The notes under the pieces were generated by a model, which saw nothing but the letters and a program-made list of their open reading frames with translations, searched no databases and had not been told where the DNA came from. The position numbers and the translations under genes were made by a program. From Curtobacterium sp. MCBA15_008 (lineage in GTDB: Bacteria; Actinomycetota; Actinomycetes; Actinomycetales; Microbacteriaceae), in NCBI RefSeq assembly GCF_001865065.1, contig NZ_MJGN01000007.1:1-64000 (forward strand): DNA of 64,000 nucleotides, given 5' to 3'. Each line of letters opens with the position of its first letter. The first letter of the stretch is position 1. This document shows, piece by piece, positions 17,274-26,626 of this stretch.

Positions 17274-19427
17274 CTACCGCACGGCCACCACCCGCACGTC
17301 CCACGCCCCGAGCGACAGCTCGGACCCGGCGGCGAGCGTCGTGCCGTCGAGGACGTCCTCCGCCTCGACCGGCAGCTGGAAGGTGCTCGGCGTCCACGAC
17401 CAGTTGTGCACGACGTGCACGGTCTCCCCACGTCCGTTGACCGCGCTCTGCACCGACTGGGTGTCGACCTGCGGACGCCAGTCCGGCGCCCCGCTCTCCC
17501 GCGAAGCCGCCCAGTCGATGACCGCCGCGGCGAGCGCCGGGTCCGGCACCGTGCCGACGTAGGTCACCCGACCGGCGCCGTGCGCGCGGGTCGTGACCGC
17601 GGCGAAGCGACCGTGGTGCGGATGGTCGTACCCGACGAGCACGTCGGCGTCGTCGACGAGCAGGCCGTCGGCCCACCGGGTGGCCGTCGCCCCGGCCGGC
17701 AAGGTGAACCCATGGTCCGCGGCGGCCGGTCCGGCCGAAACGGGGACGCGGCGTTCGAGGTTGCTGAACTCGTCGTAGTGCACGCCGGCGGCGACGTCGA
17801 GGAACGCCGGCTTCCGTTCGAGTCGGGCGCGCGCTTCCTCGTCCTCGTAGCCGGTGCGGATGCCGACGACCAGGTGGCCTCCGGCTTCGGCGTAGGAGGC
17901 GAGCCACTGCAGCTGGGCGTCGGTCGCGATGGTGAACGCCGCAGCGACGAGCACCGGTCGTTCGGCGGCGACGGACGCCGGGTCGCGGTCGAACACCTGC
18001 GAGGGGTGCACGGTGTTCGCCTGCAGTCCGGCGTCGAACACCCCGCGGGCGAAGGCGTCGTAGACGGTCTGCCACGAGCGCCGGTCGGGCTCCATGCCGT
18101 CCCCGAGTGCCGGGTGCTCGTTGAGTGCCCACTTGGACTCGTTCGAGAACAGCAGGGCGACGTCGGCGTGCGGGCGGAGTCCGGCGACCCGGTCCCCCGC
18201 GTGGGCGAACTCGGCGCCGATGCGGGCGATCTCCTCGTAGGTGCGGCCGGGCTGCTGCGAGTGCGGCAGCACCCCGCCCCAGTACGTCTCGACGCCGTAG
18301 TGCAGCGTGTGCCAGTGCCAGTACTCGATCATCGAGGCCCCGCGAGACACGAGCGCCCAGGCCGCCTGGCGCCACTGCCCCTCGTAGGCGGGTTCGTTCA
18401 TCCACGAGAACCCGATGGCCTGCGCGTTCGTCTCGGTGACCAGGAACGGCGCCTGCTTCGACCCGTACATGCGGTCACCCGAAACGACGATCGACCAGGC
18501 GCCGGACGAGGTCCAGAACTGGGCGGGCTCGTCGGCACTGGGGAGCTCGAGGGCGTCCTGCATCCGGTAGTACGGGTTGCCGGCGGTGACGTCGAGCGCC
18601 CGGGTGAGCACCTCGTCCTCGACGGTCGGCCGCTCGTACGCGATGCAGGTCGTGACGAACTGGTCGTCACGCGAGTACTCCCGCACGACCGATGCCTGCC
18701 AGGCGATGAAGTCCGTGGTGATCGAGGCCTGGAACCGCCGCCACGCCAGGTCGTACTGCGGCTGCGCGTTGCCGTCCGGGGTCCACAGGTCCGCCCACGT
18801 GGACAGGCGGTGCGACCAGTAGGTGAGGCCCCACTCCTCGTTGAGCCGTTCGACGCTGCCGTAGGTGTGACGCAGGTGGTCGACGAACCGTTGGAACACT
18901 TCGGGGTTGGCGATCAGCTCGTTGCCCGGCTCGTTGTCGACCTGGTACCCGATCACGGCGGGGTGGTCGGCGTAGCGGGCGACGATCTTCCGGATGACCC
19001 GCTCGGCGTGGAACAGGAACGCCGGGTGGGCGTAGTCGATCTCCTGCCGGGCACCCCACCCCATCGCCTCGCCGTCGGTCCGGCGGCGGACGTTGATCTC
19101 GGGCACGATGCGCGCGAGCCACATCGGGACGGCGTAGGTCGGGGTGCCGAGCACCACCCGGATGCCGTGTTCGCGGGCGGCGTCGAGCACCGGTGCGAGC
19201 CACTCGAGGTCGAAACGGCCGTTCTCCGGCTCCCAGGTGCTCCAGACGGATTCGCCGACGCGGATGACCGAGAAGCCGGCCTGCTGCATGAGGCGCATGT
19301 CCTCGTCGAGCCGAGGGGTCGGCTGGTACTCGTGGTAGTAGGCGGCGCCGAAGAGGACGCGGTCGTGCTGCATGGTGCGGGGTGCTCCGTTCGAGAAGGT
19401 GCGGTGGGAGGGAGGGGTTGCGGTCAT
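17274..19427 (-). CDS. GH42 beta-galactosidase
   Basis: A cytosolic beta-galactosidase of glycoside hydrolase family 42, hydrolysing terminal beta-galactosides taken up by the ABC system of the same operon. The TIM barrel starts at FGAAYYHEYQP. The acid/base Glu lies in DNEPGNE (about 164-170 in this numbering) and the nucleophile Glu in LVTETNAQ (about 331). A trimerisation-type domain and a C-terminal beta domain complete the length. The ATG at 19427 overlaps the permease stop (ATGA); an internal ATG at 19373 would remove 18 residues and is the alternative start. There is no signal peptide. Confidence 0.92.
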   Translation of the reverse strand: MTATPPSHRTFSNGAPRTMQHDRVLFGAAYYHEYQPTPRLDEDMRLMQQAGFSVIRVGESVWSTWEPENGRFDLEWLAPVLDAAREHGIRVVLGTPTYAVPMWLARIVPEINVRRRTDGEAMGWGARQEIDYAHPAFLFHAERVIRKIVARYADHPAVIGYQVDNEPGNELIANPEVFQRFVDHLRHTYGSVERLNEEWGLTYWSHRLSTWADLWTPDGNAQPQYDLAWRRFQASITTDFIAWQASVVREYSRDDQFVTTCIAYERPTVEDEVLTRALDVTAGNPYYRMQDALELPSADEPAQFWTSSGAWSIVVSGDRMYGSKQAPFLVTETNAQAIGFSWMNEPAYEGQWRQAAWALVSRGASMIEYWHWHTLHYGVETYWGGVLPHSQQPGRTYEEIARIGAEFAHAGDRVAGLRPHADVALLFSNESKWALNEHPALGDGMEPDRRSWQTVYDAFARGVFDAGLQANTVHPSQVFDRDPASVAAERPVLVAAAFTIATDAQLQWLASYAEAGGHLVVGIRTGYEDEEARARLERKPAFLDVAAGVHYDEFSNLERRVPVSAGPAAADHGFTLPAGATATRWADGLLVDDADVLVGYDHPHHGRFAAVTTRAHGAGRVTYVGTVPDPALAAAVIDWAASRESGAPDWRPQVDTQSVQSAVNGRGETVHVVHNWSWTPSTFQLPVEAEDVLDGTTLAAGSELSLGAWDVRVVAVR

Positions 19428-20332
19428 CCCTTGACCGCCCCCGCGGTCAGGCCGTCGAGCAGCTGCTTGCGGAGGAGCAGGAAGACGAGGATCGTCGGCA
19501 CGCTGGCCAGCACGGCGCCGGCGAGCACCAGGTCGTACGACCGGTTCTCCGACGCGAAGATCGCGTTGAGGCCGAGGGGCAGCGTGTACTGGCTCGAGTC
19601 GGACAGCAGGACCAACGGCCACTGGAACGAGTTGTAGCTCTGCAGGAAGCTCCACACCGCCAGGGCGCCGAGCGACGGCCGGAGCAGCGGGAGCACGACG
19701 CGGCGGAACGTGCCGAACTCCGAGTTGCCGTCGATGCGGGCCGCCTCGATGAGTTCGTCGGGGATCGCCTGCACGATGAACTGCTGCATCATGAAGATGC
19801 CGAACGCGGGCGCCACCCACGGTACGACGAGCGAGAACCACGGGTTCGTCAGCCCGGACTTCACCACCAGGATGAAGAGCGGTACGAGGATCACCGCGAA
19901 CGGCACCGAGAGCGACGAGAACATCACCGCGAACAGGATCCGCTTGCCCCGGAACCGGAACTTCGCGAACCCGTACCCGGCCATCGCGCAGACGAACACG
20001 GACACGACGGTCGCGATCAGGGCGGTGCCGACACTGATGCCGAACCAGGCCCAGAACGGCTGGGTGGCGAGCAGGTTCGTGTAGTTCTCCCCCGTCGCCG
20101 GGTTCGGGATGAGCGTAGGCGGCGTCGCGAAGATGTCACCGCGCTGCTTGAAGGAGCCGGACAGCGCCCAGAGCAGCGGGAAGACGAACACCAGCAGCAG
20201 CGCCACGAGCGTCGCGTAGAGCAGACCGCGGCGGGCGAGCCATCCCTTCGTGCGCGGCGGTCCGGAGCGGGGCGGTCGGCCCCCGGCGGTCGTGACGGCC
20301 CGGGTGTCCAGGCGGTCGGTGGTGGCGGTCAT
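19424..20332 (-). CDS. Carbohydrate ABC transporter permease (MalG type)
   Basis: A 302-residue inner-membrane permease of the binding-protein-dependent sugar family. A polar N-terminus is followed by six helices. The EAA loop that docks the ATPase reads ELIEAARIDGNSEFGTF (about 195-211), and the C-terminus ends in GLTAGAVKG as in MalG homologues. Its ATG overlaps the stop of the GH42 gene's partner on one side and of the MalF-type gene on the other (ATGA at 20329-20332). No ATPase gene is in the operon. Confidence 0.93.
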   Translation of the reverse strand: MTATTDRLDTRAVTTAGGRPPRSGPPRTKGWLARRGLLYATLVALLLVFVFPLLWALSGSFKQRGDIFATPPTLIPNPATGENYTNLLATQPFWAWFGISVGTALIATVVSVFVCAMAGYGFAKFRFRGKRILFAVMFSSLSVPFAVILVPLFILVVKSGLTNPWFSLVVPWVAPAFGIFMMQQFIVQAIPDELIEAARIDGNSEFGTFRRVVLPLLRPSLGALAVWSFLQSYNSFQWPLVLLSDSSQYTLPLGLNAIFASENRSYDLVLAGAVLASVPTILVFLLLRKQLLDGLTAGAVKG

Positions 20333-21282
20333 GCGTCCCTCCCGATGGCGAGTGCGCGGTTGAGGATCTGGCTGACCCCGAACACGATGACGAACAGCAC
20401 GACACCGGCGGCTGCCGCGTACCCGAACTGCTGCCGTTCGAAGGCGGCGCGGTAGATGAACATGGCGACGGACAGCGTGGCTTCGCCCGGGCCGCCCTTG
20501 GTGAGCAGGTAGGGCTCGTCGAACAGCTGGGCGGCGCTGATGAAGCTCGTCACGACGACGAACGCCGTGACGGGGCGGATCGCCGGGAGCGTCACGTTGG
20601 TGAACTTCCGGAAGGTGCCGGCGCCGTCGAGCGACGCCGCCTCGTACTGCTCGGGCGACACGTTCTGCAGCGCCGCCAGGAAGAAGATCGTCAGGTACCC
20701 GACCGTGCGCCAGAGGAGCACGAAGCCGATGGCGACCTTCGCGAGCGTCGGGTCACCGAGCCAGTCGGTGTTCGGCAGCCCGAACAGCGCCTTGAGCGTG
20801 GCGTTGAGCAGGCCGTAGTTCGTGTCGAACACCAGGCTGTAGATGAGCGCGATGACGATCGGCGACAGCACCATCGGGATGAAGAACGTCACCCGGAAGA
20901 GGTCCCGGGCGCGGAGCCCCTTGGCGTTGAGCGCCTGCGCGACGAGCAACGAGCACGGCACGATGACGAACACCGCGATGAGCGTGTAGATCAGCGAGTT
21001 GACCAGGGCCGTGCCGAAGCTGGTGTCCCGGAACAGGTTCACGTAGTTCGACAGGCCCACCCAGTTCGGTGTGCCGAGGCCGACCCACTCGGTGAGCGAC
21101 AGGTACACGGCGGCGAGCACCGGCACGATCATGAACAGGCCGTACAGCACGTAGAACGGCGCGATGAAGAGGTACGGCGCGCTGCCACCGTTCGTGTTCA
21201 GGCGGCGGCGACGCCGATCGGGTGGATCGGTGGTGGTCGTGGTGGCGGACACCGGGATGCCGGTGGCGGTTGATGTGGACAA
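20329..21282 (-). CDS. Sugar ABC transporter permease (MalF type)
   Basis: A 317-residue permease with about six helices after a polar, arginine-rich N-terminus (DRRRRRLNTNG). The EAA motif reads EQYEAASLDGAGTFRKF (about 222-238). It pairs with the MalG-type subunit through four-base overlaps. The transport specificity probably follows the GH42 enzyme, that is galactosides, but this is inferred from context only. Confidence 0.93.
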   Translation of the reverse strand: MSTSTATGIPVSATTTTTDPPDRRRRRLNTNGGSAPYLFIAPFYVLYGLFMIVPVLAAVYLSLTEWVGLGTPNWVGLSNYVNLFRDTSFGTALVNSLIYTLIAVFVIVPCSLLVAQALNAKGLRARDLFRVTFFIPMVLSPIVIALIYSLVFDTNYGLLNATLKALFGLPNTDWLGDPTLAKVAIGFVLLWRTVGYLTIFFLAALQNVSPEQYEAASLDGAGTFRKFTNVTLPAIRPVTAFVVVTSFISAAQLFDEPYLLTKGGPGEATLSVAMFIYRAAFERQQFGYAAAAGVVLFVIVFGVSQILNRALAIGRDA

Positions 21283-21293
21283 CGTCGTCCTCC

Positions 21294-22673
21294 TCAGGCG
21301 CGGGTCTGGCCGCGGAAGTCGGCCGCAGCGGCGTCGAGCGCCTGCTTCGGGGAGATCTGGCCCTTGTAGGCCTTGATGAGGTAGCCGCTCAGGACGGTCT
21401 GCAGGATCGAGGCGTCTGCGCTCTGGTGCTGCGAGGGCACGTCGTCGACGACGGACTTGTAAACGCCGAACAGCTGCTGCCCGCCGAAGTACGGGTCACT
21501 CAGCGCCGCGAGCCGTGGGTCGTCGTAGACCGAGCGCAGGGTCGGCAGGTACCCGAGGTCCTGGTACCGCTTCACCTGCTGGTCCGGGTCGAGGTACGCG
21601 GCGAGCACGAGGTCGATCCCCGCCTTCGTGAGCGGCTTGTCGCGGAGCACCGAGAACCCCGTCCCGCCGCCGACGCTCGTCGTGCTGCCACCGCCGGCGA
21701 ACCGGGGCAGGTTCCGCACCTTCCACTTGCCCTTCTGCTCGGGCACGTTCGGCTTGATGCCGTAGCTGGCGTACCAGGACGGCATGTCGACGGCCAGGAT
21801 CGTGCCGCCCTTCAGCCCGGACTGCAGGCTGGGTCCGTACATGTCGGCGACCGTCGCGATCGCACCGGACTGCACCCCGTCGACGAGGAACCGCAGGGTG
21901 CGCTCGGCCTCGGGCGTCTGGATGGCGATGCCGCCGTCCTCGTCGTACAGGTCGCCGCCGCGCTGGAGCAGCAGGATCTGGTAGCTCTGCAGTGTCCCGC
22001 CCGGGTCGGTGACCGCCACGGCGTGCAGCGAGACACCCTTGCTCTTGTTGAGCTTTGCCCCGACGTCCATGTACTCCTCCCACGTCGTCAGGTCGTCCGG
22101 GATCCCGAGGGCCTTGAACTGGTCGGCGCGGTGATAGTAGACGCACAGTGGGGTGTCGGAGTCGAGCGCGTACAGGTGCCCGTCCTTCGAGAACGGCGTG
22201 AGTCGCGCACCGATCAGGTCGTCCTTGCGGGAGGCCACCGACGGCGACAGGTCGCTCAGGAGCTCGGCCGCGATGTCACCGCGGAGCATCCGGCAGAACG
22301 CCCCGATCTCAAGTCCGGCGACGTCCGGCGTCCCGGTGCCGGCGACGGCCTGCGCGATGAGTTTCGTCGGGATGTCCGCCGCTGCGATCGTGGTGATGTC
22401 GAGTGCGAAGTCGAAGTCCGACTTCCGGTCGGCGACCGGCAGCGCCTCGGTGAAGAACTTCTCGTAGCCGGGGTCGTGCGTCCAGAAGGACAGGTCGGCG
22501 TGTCCGGAACGGACGGCGGCCGTCGACTGCGGGGAGCAGCCGGCGAGCAGCGCGCCGAGGGCAATGCTGCCGCCAGCGGCGGCGCCCCACCGGAGCAGGT
22601 CGCGTCGGCTCGGCCCACGACCCGGAGGCGCGGGTGGCGCAGGTGGGGAAAGTCGCCTGGGTACTGGGGTCAC
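21294..22673 (-). CDS. Extracellular sugar-binding lipoprotein, Tat-type signal
   Basis: A 459-residue solute-binding protein of the ABC importer. The N-terminus is long and proline-rich (residues 1-20) and then carries a twin-arginine motif (SRRDLLRWG) and lipobox LAGC (Cys about 46), so it is probably exported folded and anchored to the membrane outer face. The body has the type I sugar-binder pattern (DLSFWTHDPGYEKFF, then a DSDTPLCVYYHRADQFKALGI cleft motif). It is the first gene of the operon behind the palindrome at 22728-22739. Confidence 0.9.
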   Translation of the reverse strand: MTPVPRRLSPPAPPAPPGRGPSRRDLLRWGAAAGGSIALGALLAGCSPQSTAAVRSGHADLSFWTHDPGYEKFFTEALPVADRKSDFDFALDITTIAAADIPTKLIAQAVAGTGTPDVAGLEIGAFCRMLRGDIAAELLSDLSPSVASRKDDLIGARLTPFSKDGHLYALDSDTPLCVYYHRADQFKALGIPDDLTTWEEYMDVGAKLNKSKGVSLHAVAVTDPGGTLQSYQILLLQRGGDLYDEDGGIAIQTPEAERTLRFLVDGVQSGAIATVADMYGPSLQSGLKGGTILAVDMPSWYASYGIKPNVPEQKGKWKVRNLPRFAGGGSTTSVGGGTGFSVLRDKPLTKAGIDLVLAAYLDPDQQVKRYQDLGYLPTLRSVYDDPRLAALSDPYFGGQQLFGVYKSVVDDVPSQHQSADASILQTVLSGYLIKAYKGQISPKQALDAAAADFRGQTRA

Positions 22674-22719
22674 GGAGGTCTCCTGACGTCGTCGTCGAGG
22701 TGATTACGGAGGTGGCGGC

Positions 22720-22739
22720 GAGCGCTCGTGAGCGCTCAC
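22720..22739. promoter_or_regulatory. LacI-type operator with adjacent half-repeat
   Basis: GTGAGCGCTCAC at 22728-22739 is a perfect 12-base palindrome with the central CG of LacI-family sites. GAGCGCTC at 22720-22727 repeats its core directly before it. It lies between the binding-protein gene and its LacI-type regulator, where it would control the GH42 operon promoter. Confidence 0.72.
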
Positions 22740-22778
22740 TCACGGGACGGACGCACGCTGCGCCTCCCGTCCGGGGGT

Positions 22779-23840
22779 TCAGCCGGTGGGGCGGAGGTGA
22801 CTCCGCTCGGGCGACGGTGGCGCGCTGGTGGCACGCGTGATCAGCTGGCCGGGCAGCATGCGGTGACGCTCGGCCGGCGGGTACCCGTCGAGCGTGCGGA
22901 ACAGGCGGTGCATCGCGAGGCGGGTGGCCTCGTCGAAGTCCTGACGGATGGTCGTGAGCGGTGTCGGCAGGTAGGCGGAGATCGGCATGTCGTCGAAGCC
23001 CACGATGCTGACGTCACCCGGCACGGACAACCCGTGCTGCTGGATGGCGGACATCGCGCCGATCGCCATCTGGTCGTTCGCCACGAAGACCGCCGTCAGG
23101 TCCGGACGTCCGAGCAACGAACGCATGGCCTCGTAACCGCTCTGCGGCGACCAGTCCCCCTCGGCCGGTGCGTGCTCGGCGACGCCGGCGTCCCGCAGCG
23201 CCGCCCGCCACCCCGCCAGCCGACGTGAACTCGAGGTCCAGTCGGCCGGACCCGCGATGTGCCACACCGTCTCGTGGCCGAGGGCCAGCAGGTGATCGGT
23301 GGCCGCGAAGGCAGCGCCGCTCTCGTCGAGACCGACCGCCAGGGTGTTCTCCCGGTCAGCCACGTCCGGCGGCCCGAGCGTCAGCACCGTCACGCCCTGG
23401 GGCAGGCGGAGCTGGTCCATCTGGTTCTCGACCGGCTCGGAGAAGACGATCGCCTCGACGTCCTGGCCGACGAGCGAGTCGACCGCCGGCTGGAGCTCGG
23501 ACGCGGTCGCCGCGACGGTGCGGACGATGGCCAGGCTGTAGCCGTTGGCGCGGCAGGCCTGCTCGACGCCGGTGAGCATCGAGGTCGGGCCGTAGAGGTC
23601 CGTGCCGATGGTGATCAGGCCGATGCGGCGGGAGCGCTGCGACTTGAGGGAGCGGGCCGCGGCGTTCGGGCGGAAACCCAGTTCGTCGATTGCTTCGAGG
23701 ACGCGGGCGCGGACCGCCTCGGTGACGTGTGGTTCGTCGTTCACCACGCGGGAGACGGTCTTCTGGGAGACGCCGGCCAGGGTCGCGACGTCGGTCATGG
23801 AGGCCGGACGGAGGCGGTGCACCGATGCATTGCCGCTCAT
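22779..23840 (-). CDS. LacI family transcriptional regulator
   Basis: A 353-residue LacI/GalR repressor. The helix-turn-helix is clear (DVATLAGVSQKTVSRVVN, about 16-33) with the hinge helix (ARSLKSQRSRRIGLI, about 61-75), followed by a sugar-binding periplasmic-protein fold ending in PLTTIRQDF, the usual C-terminal landmark. It lies upstream of and parallel to the GH42/ABC operon and is the obvious local regulator, probably released by galactose or a galactoside. AAGGAG precedes the ATG by about seven bases. Confidence 0.93.
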   Translation of the reverse strand: MSGNASVHRLRPASMTDVATLAGVSQKTVSRVVNDEPHVTEAVRARVLEAIDELGFRPNAAARSLKSQRSRRIGLITIGTDLYGPTSMLTGVEQACRANGYSLAIVRTVAATASELQPAVDSLVGQDVEAIVFSEPVENQMDQLRLPQGVTVLTLGPPDVADRENTLAVGLDESGAAFAATDHLLALGHETVWHIAGPADWTSSSRRLAGWRAALRDAGVAEHAPAEGDWSPQSGYEAMRSLLGRPDLTAVFVANDQMAIGAMSAIQQHGLSVPGDVSIVGFDDMPISAYLPTPLTTIRQDFDEATRLAMHRLFRTLDGYPPAERHRMLPGQLITRATSAPPSPERSHLRPTG

Positions 23841-23893
23841 CGTCAGCTCCTTCGCTGCTCCGTGGGACCGGCCGGAACCGGGTGTGGGAGCAA

Positions 23894-23918
23894 GACAACC
23901 ACGCCGTTGTCTACGTAG
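23894..23918. promoter_or_regulatory. Overlapping dyads in the regulator-GH20 intergenic region
   Basis: GACAAC (23894-23899) and GTTGTC (23906-23911) form an inverted repeat with a six-base spacer, directly followed by the palindrome CTACGTAG (23911-23918). They lie between divergent genes and could bind a dimeric regulator of either. Confidence 0.4.
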
Positions 23919-24141
23919 TCAAGGGCGACTTCACGGTGTCATCGCGGCTGCGAGGTCGTGGTGCGTACAGGTGTGCAGCCGTGAAGGTCGGAGTCTCGTG
24001 CGTGAGCTGTGGTCGAGCGCGGAGGTCCGTTGAGAAGCCCGTCTGCACGTCGCTGGGTGTGTGCCTTTTCCGCGGTGCGGATACGATCGTGCGCGCATCC
24101 TGACCCAGCGAGGGCAAGGGGTGCCCGAGGGGGAGAACATC

Positions 24142-25602
24142 GTGGTGCGTCAGCAGGGGAACGTGGTTCCCGGAACGTCTGCCAGACGCATGCTTGCGGT
24201 CGGTCTGGCGATCGCCTTGTCGGCCGCAGCTCTGATCGGCATCCGTGCAACGGCCGGATCAGCGGACACCGCAGCCTCGACGGTGACGGTCACGAAGGTC
24301 ACCGCGTCCACCACCGGCACCGCCGTGCACACCACCCTGCAGGTCGAGAACACCACTTCCGCGCGGTTGCCGGCGTCCTCCGCGTGGCTGTCCCTGTCCA
24401 CCGGCAGCAAGAAGTACACGCTCGGCCCGGCCACGGTGAAGGCACTCGCCGCGGGTGCGAGCACCACGGTCCACGCCACCCACCGGGCGCCTTCCCGTGC
24501 CACGGCCGGGAAGTACTCGGTCCTCGCCTGCGCGGGCGCGTACTCCGGGCAGCACTGCCGCACGTCTGCTTCGACCGTCACCACCACACCCACGAAACGC
24601 GCACGTCCCGAGACGGGTGTGATGCTCGACGTCGCTCGCGCCTACTACCCGGTGGCGTTGATCAACCGGTACATCGACCTGCTCGCCGGCAACGGTGGCC
24701 GCTTCCTGCACCTCCACCTCACCGATGACCAGAACGTCGGGATCGAGAGCAAGGTCCTCGGTCAGACCCTCGCGAACGCTGATCTCGATCACGGCGTCTA
24801 CACGAGTCGAGTGACCGGTCGTCCGTTCCTCAGCGCCGCACAGGCACGCGCGATCGCCGACCACGCGGCGAAGCGGGGCATCGCGATCGTGCCCGAGATC
24901 GACACTCCCGGCCACATGGCTGCTGCCTTCGACTTGCTCGAGGCGAAACACGGCAAGCAGTGGGTCGATCGCATCCGTTCGGACGAAAGCGAGCTCGATC
25001 CCTCGGCGCCCGGCAGTCTGACGCTGGCGACCCAGCTGTACGCGGAGGTGCAGCGGACGTTCCCGTCCAGCCGCACCGTGCACATCGGCGGAGACGAATG
25101 GGGCGGCGACGTCACCGCCGCCCAACGCGTCGCATGGATGAACGCGATGGCGGCCGCGCTCGGCAACCGCGAGGTGTGGGCCTGGAACGACGGGATCGAT
25201 CGTGCTGCGGTCGGGCGACTGGATCCGCGCATCCACGTCACGTACTGGAGCTTCGACGGCGACACCGGGGACGCAGCCGAGCGCCGCGAACGCCGAGCGC
25301 ACCGGGCGAGTGCGGTCGACCTGCAGAAGGCCGGGATCGACCTGCTCAACTACAACTCGTACTACCTCTACGAGGTGCCGACCGACCTCGACCCGGCCGA
25401 CAGCGAGTACACCGTCACGGACCTCCGCGAGCACTGGTCGCTCCGGACGTGGGACGGCGACTCCGGAGCACGTCTCGCTGCTCCGATGTCGGGCGCGGCC
25501 GTCGCGATCTGGGGCGAGGACCTCGAGAGTCCACCTGCTGACGCGCTCCTGCGGTGGAGCGCGCCGCACGTGACGGCGATGATCGAGACCGCAGCCTCCT
25601 GA
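24142..25602 (+). CDS. Secreted GH20 beta-N-acetylhexosaminidase with N-terminal CARDB-like domain
   Basis: A 486-residue exported enzyme. The signal peptide ends near ATAGSADTAA (about 40). Residues 45-145 form a CARDB-like beta domain with a cysteine pair (CAGAYSGQHC). The GH20 barrel follows: HLHLTDDQN, PEIDTPGHM, and HIGGDEWGGD with the catalytic Asp-Glu pair at about 318-319, where Asp assists the substrate acetamido group and Glu is the acid. The barrel is compact, as in dispersin-type enzymes, so poly-GlcNAc or chitin fragments are plausible substrates. GTG at 24142 is chosen because GAGGGGGAG lies six bases upstream. Confidence 0.87.
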   Translation: MVRQQGNVVPGTSARRMLAVGLAIALSAAALIGIRATAGSADTAASTVTVTKVTASTTGTAVHTTLQVENTTSARLPASSAWLSLSTGSKKYTLGPATVKALAAGASTTVHATHRAPSRATAGKYSVLACAGAYSGQHCRTSASTVTTTPTKRARPETGVMLDVARAYYPVALINRYIDLLAGNGGRFLHLHLTDDQNVGIESKVLGQTLANADLDHGVYTSRVTGRPFLSAAQARAIADHAAKRGIAIVPEIDTPGHMAAAFDLLEAKHGKQWVDRIRSDESELDPSAPGSLTLATQLYAEVQRTFPSSRTVHIGGDEWGGDVTAAQRVAWMNAMAAALGNREVWAWNDGIDRAAVGRLDPRIHVTYWSFDGDTGDAAERRERRAHRASAVDLQKAGIDLLNYNSYYLYEVPTDLDPADSEYTVTDLREHWSLRTWDGDSGARLAAPMSGAAVAIWGEDLESPPADALLRWSAPHVTAMIETAAS

Positions 25603-25609
25603 CGGACGC

Positions 25610-25667
25610 GTGACGGGCCTCCAGGCCGACCGCCGGACCCGCCGGATCCACCGGACCCGCGGGTCCG
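25610..25667. terminator. Repeat arm and 16-base palindrome between convergent genes
   Basis: A GGGCCTCCAGGCCG arm is followed by CGGACCCGCGGGTCCG at 25652-25667, a perfect 16-base palindrome. They lie between the convergent GH20 and LysR genes and may act as a bidirectional transcription end. No T-run is present. Confidence 0.4.
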
Positions 25668-25675
25668 CCGCCTGC

Positions 25676-26617
25676 CTACCCGAGCGGCTCGACGCCGTAA
25701 CTGGTGACCACCGCGCGCAACTCGTCCAGGTAGGTCTGCGCCTGCACGGTGAGGGGAACCGAAGCGTGCGCGATCCAGCCGATCTCGATGCGTTCGTCGA
25801 CGTCGAGGGGGATGGCGACGATCTCGGGGTCCAGGTCGTCACTGATCAGCCCGGTGGAGATCGTGTAGCCGCCGAGGCCGATCATGAGGTTGAAGATCGT
25901 CGCCCGGTCCGACACGCGGATCTCCCGCTTACTCGACATCGTCGACAGGATCTCCTCGGCCAGGTAGAAGGAGTTGTTCGCGCCCTGGTCGAAGGTCAGC
26001 CGAGGCAGGTCCGCGAGGTCTTCGAGAGTCGCCCGCTCCCGTGACGCCAGCGGGTTGCGCTTGGCCACGAAGATGTGCGGCTGCGCGACGAACAGCGGCG
26101 TGAACACGACCCCGGCGTCCCGCAGCAGCTTGCCGAGCACCTGCTTGTTGAAGTCGTTGCGGTAGAGGATGCCCACCTCGCTCCGCAGGGTGCGGACGTC
26201 CTCGATGATGTCCCAGGTGCGTGTCTCGCGCAGCGAGAACTCGTACTCGTCCGCGGCCGCCGCCTCGACCATGCGGACGAAGGCCTCGACGGCGAACGAG
26301 TAGTGCTGCGAGGACACCCCGAGCAGCCGACGCGACCGCTGCCGGCCGACGTAGCGCTGTTCGAGCAGGGAGACCTGCTCGATGACCTGCCGGGCGTACC
26401 CGAGGAACTCGACGCCGTCGACGGTGAGGACGACTCCCCTGGCCGATCGGACGAAGAGGGGACGCCCGATCCGGGTCTCGAGGTCCTTCATCGCCGCGGA
26501 CATCGTCGGTTGCGACACGTAGAGCAGATCGGCAGCGGCGCTGATCGAGCCCTCGGTCGCGACCTCGATGAAGTAGCGGAGCTGCTGCAGGGTGATGTCG
26601 TTCGGGACCCGAGCCAT
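25676..26617 (-). CDS. LysR family regulator, likely of the mesX-mesD methionine genes
   Basis: A 313-residue LysR-type regulator. The winged helix-turn-helix is at about 9-67 (LQQLRYFIEVATEGSISAAA then VSQPTMSAAMKDLE), followed by a two-lobe effector-binding domain (FTPLFVAQPHIFVAKRNPLA). It is divergent from mesX across about 120 bases that contain a LysR-type CTATA dyad, the classic layout for a regulator acting on the neighbour. It is probably a MetR/CysB-like sensor of sulfur or methionine status; the effector is unknown. Confidence 0.88.
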   Translation of the reverse strand: MARVPNDITLQQLRYFIEVATEGSISAAADLLYVSQPTMSAAMKDLETRIGRPLFVRSARGVVLTVDGVEFLGYARQVIEQVSLLEQRYVGRQRSRRLLGVSSQHYSFAVEAFVRMVEAAAADEYEFSLRETRTWDIIEDVRTLRSEVGILYRNDFNKQVLGKLLRDAGVVFTPLFVAQPHIFVAKRNPLASRERATLEDLADLPRLTFDQGANNSFYLAEEILSTMSSKREIRVSDRATIFNLMIGLGGYTISTGLISDDLDPEIVAIPLDVDERIEIGWIAHASVPLTVQAQTYLDELRAVVTSYGVEPLG

Positions 26618-26626
26618 AGGCCGAGG

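Noticed and set aside
22624-22633. Further copy of the GGAGGCGCGG repeat in the binding-protein gene
   Set aside because: The ten bases match but lack the flanking CT/AGTCC and code a proline-rich stretch that would give this sequence by codon bias alone.
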